Shown here: piece after piece, positions 25,201 to 37,400 of the stretch
How positions within the stretch are numbered: position 1 is the first letter of the stretch
Layout of the letters: every line of letters starts with the position of its first letter
Origin: Lumbricus terrestris
Taxonomy: Eukaryota > Annelida > Clitellata > Crassiclitellata > Lumbricidae
Assembly: GCA_949752735.1 (NCBI GenBank)
Contig: OX457046.1
Coordinates: 31,534,316-31,598,315 of the forward strand
Direction of reading: 5' to 3'
Length of the DNA: 64,000 nt
The notes under the pieces: generated by a model
What the model was told of the DNA's origin: nothing
The model's input: the letters and a program-made list of their open reading frames with translations, nothing else
Databases searched by the model: none
Made by a program: the position numbers and the translations under genes

Positions 25201-28200
25201 CGTAAAGTAAAGTCTAGTCGTGACTGGGTCCAGACCGGTTGGATTGCAGCGCGTTTTGATGAGGCGCTTCCAATTGAGATGCGCCTTGGCGACAACACGA
25301 AGCCTGGAACGGGCGAATACCACAATCGCGCTCTGTCGCCCGAATTAACCTATAGGATCTTTATCAGAGCCTTCAATACGGGAAATGTAAGATTTTTTCC
25401 ATTTGTAATTACAAGCCGCAATTTATTCTACGGATGTTGAAATGTGAACTAGATTTGTGCATTTTTATTGTTTAACAAGTCACGTTTCAAATTGGATTTT
25501 GGCTACACAAGACCTTGAGTCTGCTTTACGTCTTGTGAAATTCGCTGCATGTTTTGATTCGGAAACTTAAATAGCGCCCCTTCAAGGAAACTGCTCAGAA
25601 GTGCTCCCGACTCCAGCACGCCCCAAAAGAACAGTTTTAAGTTTTAGCAAAGAAAGATTCTGGTAGCGTCCCATTGTATAGTGTAGCTGTAGAAGAAGGC
25701 CATTCCAGGCCACTGGGCCAACCACAGATTCTCACCATGGCTACAGTACGATCAAACGGTGTGTGTGAGAGACTTTACAAAATTATGAGTATATATCCAT
25801 ACAAATGTGTGTTTGCACCACCCAGATTCTGATAAGGGACGTTGGTACTACCAACTTGATACAGCTTATCTCCTCACCAGGTATTCATTCATTCAGTTAT
25901 TCCGAAATTTATATAGCTCTTCTTCAAGGGGACTACTCAGAAGCGCTCCGGACTCTGGCACGGCAAAAAAGCACAGTTTTTAGATTAATCAAAGATGTTT
26001 CATTAAGAGCCTCAGGAAGCAAACATATATATCAGGGAGCGCCTCTGAGTAGTTTTTACTTGAAGAAGCGCTAAATAAATATCCGAATGAATGAATGAAT
26101 TAATATATCCGGCAGTGATCAGAAATTTTCTCTCACTGTTGATGTTTGTGTTGAATATTCTAGAAGTTTACGTCGTCTCCTTTCTCCTTGCTGATAACGA
26201 CGAATCCTGGATTTTTCTCGAATATTGGATCGCCGGAGCATCCGCCCATCGACCTGCTGTGGATCGTGGCGCCTGGATGTGCGGCAGTCGTCATCTTCCT
26301 CTTCTGCATCCTCATCATTGTCTTCGTCAAGTCAGTTGTTCCACTGTTCGCCTAAACAAAGGCCATTGTTCCTCCAATCGTTTTGTTACTGTATTGTTTT
26401 TGTCACGGGTTCGTTTAGTAAAGATGCTTCTCAGAACCGAATGGAAAGGGCAAGCGTTTCACTTAAAATGGTATTTACGAGTTATTTTATTTTACGAGCT
26501 CTCAGATTCTTTTCTCCATCTTTTTCAAACCGAACTTCCGGTGCTTTGGTTCGTGGGTAGGACTTGCAAAAAAACAATGCAGAGGCGTTCATTCTCTGTG
26601 GTTGATCCAACCACCTGGAATGGACTTCCCTTGACTATGCGACACCTCCCAAGCTGTTCTCAATTTCACAAACTGTTGAAGACTGTTTTTTCGCTTGATC
26701 TTGGCCGAGCGCGCCTCTGAGTAAGTACCTTTAAGGGGGCGCTATATAAATTACGATTAATTGATTGATTGATTGATTGAAAACATAGTCCACACTGGAG
26801 ATGCGAGAGGCTGCAATCGTTAATTAGGTGTAAAATTCTCTTGCATTATTATAACATAACATTGCCATGGATTATTGATTGCACAGGAGGCGACGTCCCG
26901 TGCATAAAATTGTTCGTCCAGAACTGAATAAGATCCTGCTGCCAGCTGGTGAGATGCCGACACATCCGGTTGACCCGGTGGAGATGAGACGACTTCATTA
27001 TCAGACACCAGGTACTCGGTGGCTGGAGGCATTCTATATATTCACTGTATTATGAATCCAAACACATGGAGGACACACGACACCCATTGAATATTTTTCT
27101 ATGATTTGTCGTGTCTGATTTTTGCATCTCAGTTATTCAGATTGGAAATAGGATTGTGGTTAAAACGGATCTGAAGGTCATTGATGATGCAGTGCTTTAA
27201 GGCGTACTGAATTTAATGTTCTGATAGGCATTTGTAATGATGAAGAGAAGGAGGAGGAGATGAAGGAGGAGGAGAAATAGAACGTTTCTAAGCTGCGTTG
27301 AAATTCTATTTTAGCCTCAATGAGCCATTCCTGTCAGCATTTCTAATCTCCATTAAAATTCTATTTCAGCCTTGACGAGCCATCCAGCCATTCCTATGAA
27401 CATTTCTAATCATTAAAATTCCATTTTAGCCATGATGAGCCATCCAGCCATTCCTATGAACATTTCTAATCATTAAAATTCCATTTTAGCCATGATGAGC
27501 CATCCAGCCAATCCTTTAAACATTTCTAATAATTAAAAGTCCATTTTAGCCATGATGAGCCATCCAGCCATTTCTGCGAACATTTCTAATCATTAAAATT
27601 CCATTTTAGCCATGATGAGCCATCCAGCCAATCCTTTAAACATTTCTAATAATTAAAATTCCATTTTAGCCATGATGAGCCATCCAGCCATTCCTGAGAA
27701 CATTTCTAATCATTAAAATTCCATTTTAGCCATGATGAGCCATCCAGCCATTCCTATGAACATTTCTAATCATTAAAATTCCATTTTAGCCATGATGAGC
27801 CATCCAGCCATTCCTATGAACATTTCTAATCATTAAAATTCCATTTTAGCCATGACAAGCCATCCAGCCATTCCTATGAACATTTCTAATCATTAAAATT
27901 CCATTTTAGCCATGATGAGCCACCCAGCCATTCCTGTCAGTATTTCTAATCTCCATTAAAATTCCATTTTAGCCACCCAGCCATTCCTGTCAGCATTTCT
28001 AATCTCCACTAAAATTCCATTTTAGCCATGATGAGCCATCCAGCCATTCCTGTTCAGGATCTGGTCGATCACGTCGAGCGCCTGAAGGCGAACAGTGCCA
28101 TGAAGTTTTCGCAGGAGTACGAGTCCATCGACCCGGGTCAGCAGTTCACCTGGGACGCTTCGAACCATGATATCAACAAACCGAAGAATCGATACGCCAA

Positions 28201-31200
28201 TGTCATCGCGTATGATCATTCGCGTGTCCACCTCCGATCACTAGATGGCATGCCTGGCAGCGATTACATGAATGCCAACTACATGGATGGGTACCGAAAA
28301 CAGAATGCCTACATTGCCACTCAGGTTTGAAGTTATTATTGTTTTGTATTTTATAATTAACATTTATAAAGCGCTTCTCGCAGCAAGAGCCTTTCGGAAG
28401 CGCTCCCAGTGCGTTCAACCCCAAGAGAAAAGGCAAGTGTTTAGACGAGAGAAAGACGAAGAAAGACTACCGGCAAATAAGTATTGAATTTTGTATTAAG
28501 TTGGTCTCGAGATGACCACAGTTTTTTTGTTGTTCTAGTTGATTGAGCCGTAAATTGAGTTTCGTCTAACAGTTTCCCAGAGTAATAATTCCTTATATAT
28601 GGAAAGCACACTTCTTTACTTTACATGTGCTCGTAATTGTAATCTCCAAATTTCTTGAGCGCCGCTCGAAAGCCAAGCGCAGGGCACCCGCTTATTCACG
28701 AGCTCTGTGTCAAACGAGACAAACGTTCATACAATTGGCTAAAGGATTTGTTCTCTCTCATTCCTTCTGCTCGACTGTGCAGGGTCCCTTTGTCCCTCTG
28801 TTCCATTTGCCCTCACCTCCATCAGGAGATACCTTGCCTTTTTGGTGGTAACCCCCTCGACCTGGAATGCCCTCTCCTTGGCGCTCCGCCTGCTTTCTAG
28901 AACCTCATCCCTGACATTTTTCTCCTATTCTATCGTGCTATGGTTGGGAGCACCTCTGAGTAGACACTTTAAATAGGACACTATATAAATTCTCATAGTG
29001 GATTGTTGATTGAATGCACCTCACGACTATGACTTCTAAAGGAGTTGCAGGAATTTCTTTTTAAATTGGATTACAGTGCGCATGAAGTAATCCATATTTG
29101 GGATTAGCCAATGTTTCTCTTTCATATCTGTGCTGTGCATTGCATTTTGTATGATATTTTCATTTCCATTGTTGTAGGGTCCTCTGCCTGATACGTTTGC
29201 GGATTTCTGGCGAATGATCTGGGAGCAGAGATGCTCAACGATTGTCATGATGACGAAACTGGAGGAGCGAAATCGGGTGAGTAAGAAATACTATCATTTA
29301 TTTTTTTAACACTTTAATATGGTAAGGTAGTGAGTATGTTCGTTGCCTTGCAGCCAGAGGGTTACAAGTTCGAATCCACCTCAAGCCACCACGTAGGGTC
29401 CTTAGGCAAGTCCTTCACTCGCAATTGCTCCGATTCGGTGTTCTTGCTGTAGTCGGGAGCGCTTCTGAGTAGAAACCTTGAAGAGACGCTGTTACAAATG
29501 CACATACAAACCAAAATGAGAATATTAGCAATTGATCAATTAATGACTATTTTCATTGCATATTCTTATTGCATAATGTTTTTTCTTTTTCAACGACCTA
29601 AGCCTGTGTGTTTTGTTCCGGTCAAGGTTAAGTGTGACCAGTACTGGCCAAACAGAGGAACGGAGACGTATGGTGTGATGTCCGTCTCACTGATCGACGT
29701 CATCGAACTGGCGACTTACACCATCAGAACCTTCCAGCTTTGCAGAGTACACTTTGCTTTCTATATTAATTAATAATAATAATCTTCGTTTAATTTAAAA
29801 AGTTCTGACCGACTGCAGAATGATTACAATTCATAGTATGGCGGAGTTATTACAATTGTTGGCAGACATGCAAGGCACTCATCATATCCTGTTACTCTTT
29901 TTGCCAGCTTCATCTGCCGAATGGAAGGTTGAGTGAACCTTTGGGAGGGTAGCGGGAAGCGATATCACTTCCTCAAGGCCGTAGCCAGGATTTGATTTTG
30001 GGGGGGGTGTTTCTTCATTTCTTCAGTTTCCCGTCTGAAATAACTGATGACCTTTTTTTAGTCATCCGGCCGAAATCTTCAGAAAATTACATTTTTCATT
30101 TTGGGGGGTGTTTTCATGGTTTTATTTCTTGGTTTTTACATCATATGCTAGTAAATACATTATTTTATTTTTTACATTTTGCGTTGATTGTTTGTTGTAT
30201 GCATGGTTGTGTGCGCTTTTGAACCCTAGAAAATGAGTGCAATATCAAATGCTATCATATTGTATCAAATGCAGTTGTTTTATATCAAATGCAATAGTAT
30301 TGTATCTAATCCAGTTATATTTTGTATGATTGCATTTTTATTATATCATGTGCAGAACTTTGTATTATATCAAATGTGGTAGTTGTGAACATGTGTCAAA
30401 TGTAGTTGTTTCAAATGCAGTTGTATCAAATCCTGTTTATTGTATCAAATCCAGTTATAATGTAATGTATTGTATGATGATGGTTCTCTGCCCGAAGGCA
30501 GGTTCATTGGCTTTAAGCCCCTGGGGATGAGATGAGTGAGGTGGTTCCCGTTGCCTTCCCCACAGACAATGATGGGTAAGCAACTTGCCCAAGGTCGCTC
30601 CGCAGGGGCGCAAGCCCCTGTGTCCACACGTGCTTGCCCGAGATATCTAAATCTCTGAATGTCAACTCCCAGCTCGGGGCTTGAACTGCAGTCCGTTGCA
30701 ACCAACAGACGAATGCCGCCCTCGCTTACCGGTGTAGCTAACTAGGCCAGTTAATGTATTGTCTGAAGCTGAGTTATTTGAGTTGCAACCTAAGAAAGCA
30801 CTGCATATAAATAAATGCCATCATAGACAAGTTTTATAGGAGAAAAAGGTTAATTTTTTTCTTCTAACAGGAAATGTACGAAACCCAGAGCGGATGTTCA
30901 GAGAAGCGTGAGATCCGACAGTTCCAGTTCACCGCTTGGCCGGACCATGGAGTACCGGAGCATCCCACTCCACTGCTGATGTTCATGAAGCGTGTCAAGA
31001 CGATGATGTCTAGCGAGTGTGGCCCAACAATCGTCCACTGCAGGTGAATTAATTTCCTCTACACTTTGGACTTATTTTTATCTAAATGTTTGTCTTTTTT
31101 TATCAGTTTTTATTTGAGGATGATGCAATGAATGCTTGCTATTAAATACTTCCATGTTACAGGCATTCTGATTTGTTTATTCATTCATTTCAATCAATTA

Positions 31201-34200
31201 ATCAATCAATTAATCAATCATTTATTTATACGGCCAACCATTCATTTTACAGATGTTTATAAATTTTGCAAATAAAATTGTCAATGGGGAAGGCCACAAT
31301 GATAGGGTTCTGGGACAATTACCCCTCCCGACAATTACTCCTGAACAATAAACCACGGACAATAACACCCGTGCCATTAACTCTCCCGGATAATTACCCC
31401 TCCCTCGGATTTATATCGAAAATAACCCCAACTTCCAGATACAGTGTGTAAGTTATGAGTGTATCATATTAAAATTTCATATTTTAAATCTCTTCGCACC
31501 TCAGATTCACACTTTGATGTGACCTTGCGTGCATAAGAAATTTTTGTAATAATAATAATAATTATAATATTCACTGTTGCTAGCTGAAATCTATTGCTAC
31601 TATTGTAATGAATACTGCAGCAGTTGAGGGTGGCATCTGAATTTTTATGAATTTATATTGAAACAAGTTAGGATCTACTACAGGTGTTGGACTTAGTGAA
31701 GATTGATAGTTTGAGGCATGTTTGGTATCGATAAAATTCTTATTTTGAAAATTATGGTGTTGCATGCAACAGCAAAGGCTGAAGAGATGCGTTGTTATTC
31801 GTTTACTAATGTGCACTTGTTCATGAGGACATGATAGCTGATTGTTATATTTACCTTTGGCACTTCTGATTTGTATCCTTCGTTTGTAGATGGGATTTGT
31901 ATTTATCTGTGACTTTTAAATTTCTATCCATTGTTTGTGATTGTGATTTGTTTTCACCTGAGGCTTTTGTCATTCATATCTATTGTCTGCCAATTCGATT
32001 TGTTTTTGCCCAAGGGTTTTGTCATTCATATCCATTTGTCTGTCGATGTGACTTCTTTTTACCTTAGACTTTTGCCATTCATATCCATTGTCTATTATTG
32101 TGATTAATTTCGTATTTATTTTCCGCGGTACCTGTAGCGCTGGTGTTGGTCGGACCGGTGCTTACATCGTCATCGATTCGATGCTGGAGAGAGTTAAGGT
32201 CGAGAAGACCGTCGACATATACGGTCACGTGACCTGTCTGAGAGCGCAGCGAAACTACATGGTTCAGACAGAGGACCAGTATATCTTCATACACGATGCG
32301 CTTCTCGAAGCGATCCATTCGGGCCACAGCGAAATTCCGGCTCGCAACCTCTACTCGCACATTCAGAAGCTGACACAGCGCGATTCTGGCGACAACGTTA
32401 CCGGCCTTGATTTAGAGTTCAGGGTAGGAGATACTTCTTGGTTTTAAGCAAGTATGAAGCAGTACTTAATACTGGCCTTGATTTACATGTAGAGTTCAGG
32501 GTAGGAGATACTTCTTGGTTTTAAGCAAGTACGAAGCAGTACTTAATACTGGTCTTGATTTAGAGTTCAGGGTAGGAGATACTTCTTGGTTTTAAGCAAG
32601 TACGAAGCAGTACTTAATACTGGTCTTGATTTAGAGTTCAGGGTAGGAGATACTTCTTGGTTTTAAGCAAGTACGAAGCAGTACTTAATACCGGCCTTGA
32701 TTTAGAGTTCAGGGTAGGAGATACTTCTTGGTTTTAAGCAAGTACGAAGCAGTACTTAATACTGGCCTTGATTTAGAGTTCAGGGTAGGAGATACTTCTT
32801 GGTTTTAAGCAAGTATGAAGCAGTACTTAATACCGGCCTTGATTTAGAGTTCAGGTTAGGAGATACTTCTTGGTTTTAAGCAAGTATGAAGCAGTACTTA
32901 ATACTGGCCTTGATTTAGAGTTCAGGGTAGGAGATACTTTTTCGTTTTAATCCAGTACAAGGCAGTACATACAGCTGACCCCTAACTCGACCAGTGCTCG
33001 TACTCTGTCAGTGCCAGTCTCAATCCTGGATAAAGGAGGTGGACAGTGCTAATAGTCTTTATTATGCCTCAGGATATTGTTAAACTGCAGTAAACCAACC
33101 ATTTAATTAGTTTAGAAGTGAAGTAAAAATTCAGAGATTAGTTCAAATAACTGAAATTGTTTTTGTGCAACTTTCAGCGTCTGACAGCAATGAAAACCAT
33201 CCCTGCGAAATTTGTCAGCGCAAATCTCGCAAGCAACAAATTCAAGAACCGGCTGGTGAACATACTGCCTTGTGAGAAACGAGTTCTTTATATGTTCTTT
33301 GTAATTTCAACAATTATATCAAGTGTTTTGTTTAGCATGTGTATGGTATATGTATCAGAGCACTTGTATTCTTCTTCTATTCTGTACCCCTAGACCCTAG
33401 ACAGGTTCAAATGTCTGACGTTGCAATTGCTTTTGATGTTGGGCATCTTCCTTAAGTTTCCCATATCCACTTGTCATCATCCAGTGCAGCATCATCATCT
33501 GTCATGGTCTTCCTTTTGTTTGCTTCGCCTTTATTTTTCCTTTGATAGCCACTCTTTACTGGCCTAGTTAGCTGCACCGGTAAGCTCGAGCAGCATTCGT
33601 CTGTTGGTTGCAACGGACTGCGGTTCAAGCCCCGGGCTGGGAGTTGACATTCAGAGATTTAGATATCTCTGGCTAGCATGTGTGGGACGCAGGGGTGCAA
33701 GCTCCTGCGGAGCGACCTTGGACAAGTTGCTTACCCATCATTGTCTGTGGGGAAGGCAACTGGAAACCACCTCACTCATCTCATCCCCAGGGGCGTTAAG
33801 CCAATGAACCTGCCTTCAGGCAGTGTACCATATCATCATCATCGGCCACTCTTAGTAGTGAATCACCTCTCAGCGTGTATCCTACCCTCTTCTTTTGTCT
33901 CTCTTTTATTGTGTTATCAGCGCTCTTTCTTCTACAATCATTTCCAGCACCTTCATTTGCTATATATATGTTTCATCCACATGATTTTCTCTCTTCTTCT
34001 CCATGTCCACGTTTCGACATTTCGTTGTGTAGCACCCTTAAATTAACTTAAAAGGGTAATCTGGCACGGTTGGTTACCTAGGAATCACAGAAGGAATTTG
34101 TTGTAAGTTGAGCAGAAATTGTTTCCTTAAATACTTCCGGTCAGAGACTCTTTGTTCTCTCTCTTAACTCTGTGATGTTGGAGAATTGAAAATTCGAATT

Positions 34201-34392
34201 AGCAAAAAATTATCTGCAGGAAGAAATTAATCCATATGGTTTTTTTTGTTTCGTTGTGTAGATGAATCGACGAGAGTTTGTTTGCAGCCGATTCGAGGAG
34301 TTGACGGATCTGATTATATCAATGCTAGTTTCATTGATGTACGTCTTCTACTTTTTACTTATTATAAATAATTATATATAATGGATATATAT

Positions 34393-34433
<41 letters not shown>

Positions 34434-37400
34434 ATCTGAGGAATTTATACAGCACCCTTCAAGATAACTATAACTGGACTCAGACAATAAATATATTGAA
34501 TTCCGACACAGATGTATACATGCGAAACCTCTAATGTGCACTTTACATACTCTTGATTACGTGTACATGGTGTAATTTTCTTTTAATAGAATTGCATAAA
34601 ATTCACAAATCATGCATAATTTGTGGTTTCTGCTTTGTATGTTGAGCCATCATCGTATCATATCTAAAAATTTATATAGCGCCTCTTGCAGCATAGATTA
34701 TATATTCGTTGTATTCAGAGGCAAGAATTGTCTTGAGGGACACTACGTGGTTAAACTTCTTCGTTTATTTGTCAGTTTTTCAGTAGGTATATTTTGAAAA
34801 CTGCATCTACTAGAGTATCTCCACTGGAAGCAATGTATTTATTATTGTCAGTGGGTTTACTCGTTCGAATTCTCAGAAATCTTTGCTGATTAAAGTTTGG
34901 AAACGGATTCGTATACCTGAGTAGGCATCAGTGGCGTAGACAAGGGGCGGTTTCGGGTGTTAAACCCCCCCATTGGCATAGGAAAAAAGTTTTTTAAAGG
35001 TATTTATTCACTTAAATAAGAAAAACAAAACAATTGCTTGTAGTAACAATTGTTTTTCTTACTTTATTCCCTTTGCTACTTTGGTTCATTTTTATTTACT
35101 GTAGTACTGTTGGTTTGTAGTCAGAAAGGGCATCCGGCCAGGTCATAAAAACCCCAAAACTTTCCTATTATGAATTCCTGGCTACGCCACTGAAACAATG
35201 TATTTATTGTCAGTGGGTTTACTCATTCGAATTCTCATAAATCTTTGCTGATTAAAATAGCGGCAGAAAACCTCACGTTCTGTTTTTCTTCTACAGGGCT
35301 ACAGATATCGTAGGGCCTACATTGCCACGCAGGGCCCACTCGCGGAGACAACCGAAGATTTCTGGAGAATGTTGTGGGAGCACAATTCGACGATCGTCGT
35401 AATGTTAACTAAGCTGCGAGAAATGGGACGGGTATGTGATAATAATAATTATGATAATTATTATAATAATAGTAATTAATTAATAATAATAATTATGATA
35501 ATAATAATAAGTATGATAATAATAATAATGATAGTAATTAATTAACAATAATTATTATGGTAATAATAAAAAATTGTGATGATAATAATTATGATAATAA
35601 TAATAATAATAATAATAATAGTAATTAATTAATAATAATAATTGTGATAATAATAAGTATGATAATAATAATAGTGATAGTAATTAATTAATTAATAATA
35701 ATTATTATGATAATAATAAAAATTGTGATGATAATAATTATGATGATAATAATAATAATAATAGTAATTAATTAATGATAATAATGATCTTTTAAGTTGA
35801 AACTGAGACAGCATGGAATGATTACAGTTCATATTGTGACGAATGATCACAAGTTATTATGAGAGTTGAATTTAACTGTATGGCAGTCATGCAGGCACCC
35901 ATCACATCCTACTGTTCATCTTACGAATTGCGATCTGCCGATTGAAGGGTTGCTTTTGTCTTTGGTACTTAAGTCACGTCACGGTTACATTTGGTGGCAA
36001 GAGCTTGAAAATTTCGAAGCAGAGAATCAAGAACGTGGGGTAGTTTTTAGTCGAGGATTCTAAACGAAATTTCACAGTTTCACTTTGTGCATTATTATTT
36101 ATAATCATTAGTATGAAATTTGTTGGAACAAAAAGGTGGTAGTTCAATATATGGTGTTCATTTTCTATTGGAGAATGCAGGTGTCTCCTCTTGCCCCTAT
36201 GTGCAGGGTCCCAAGGCAGCGTTGCCAGTCCTTGGTTTTTTCACAAGATCTTGGGTTTTTCGATCCGAACTTGGGAAATGGTTTTTTCGGGAAAAACTTG
36301 AATTTTTTTTCCAACCGGAGAAACCTGAAATTTTTTGACATTTTCGGGAAATTTCTCACATTTTCGAACAATTTGTGCCGGATGACTTTAAAAAAAGTCA
36401 TCAAAAATTTCGGACGGGAGTTTGTGAACATTTTCGAAAGATTTGTGCTGGATGACTAAAAAAGTGATCAGAATTTTCAGAATTCTGAAAATTCATGAAG
36501 TTTTCAACAGATTTGCTGAACTTGGGTTTTCTTGGGGTTTTTTGGCCTTCCAACTTGGGTTTTTATTTTTTTAGAGTGGCAACGCTGGTCCCAGGGCTTA
36601 AAGTGTGGCTGGACGTTCATGGACGGCGTCCATGCACTTATTTTTACATCTGAGCGCCATCCTGCCACATATTTGGACAGCATAACATTGAAAGGAAAGG
36701 AGCGTCCAGGCACTTCTTTTTGTACAGTTTAAGCCCACGTGACAAGATGATAGTAGAACAGTATGTAGAACTTGTGCCACTAAAGATGAAACTTGCACTG
36801 TTCAGTATACATTGTTTGAAGGCGGTGGTAAATTGAATGTTGATCCTTGCGCTGGTAACCTGTTTTCTGCAGGAGAAATCTCATCAGTACTGGCCGAGTG
36901 AACGATCAGCAAGGTACCAGTACTATGTGGTCGATCCCATGGCTGAGTACAACATGCCGCAGTACATTCTCCGCGAGTTCAAAGTCACTGATGCTAGAGT
37001 AAGTGGATCTTCAGCACTGTTTTTGGGTGCGTTTTGTTTGTCGTGGACACACACCAGTGCGTTAAAACTTGCCTTTTATTCTCGGGGTTGAACGCACTGG
37101 GAGCGCTTCTGAAAGTCTCTTGCTGCGAGAAGCGCTTTATAAATGGTCAGATACAATACAAGTTAAATTGTTGCTTGATATACCATTTTTGTAGATTATG
37201 GTCATTATCTTGAAATCTGAATTTCCATGGCATTACTCTAAAGCAGGACCCCAGCTGGTTCACGAGTGCTGCATCTTGTTATTGTGAGGTTGTCTAGGTA
37301 TGTCAAATAAGGATCCCAGTTTTTTATAGCCAGAGAAACCAGTGGGAGAAAGTAGGGGAACAGGTAAGTTTAGGAATTCTTTAGGAGGTTAATTTTCAGC

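Noticed and set aside
27290..28025. Possible CRISPR-like or satellite gene array
   Set aside because: Direct repeats without unique spacers, in a eukaryotic intron, and the unit is derived from the adjacent exon boundary.
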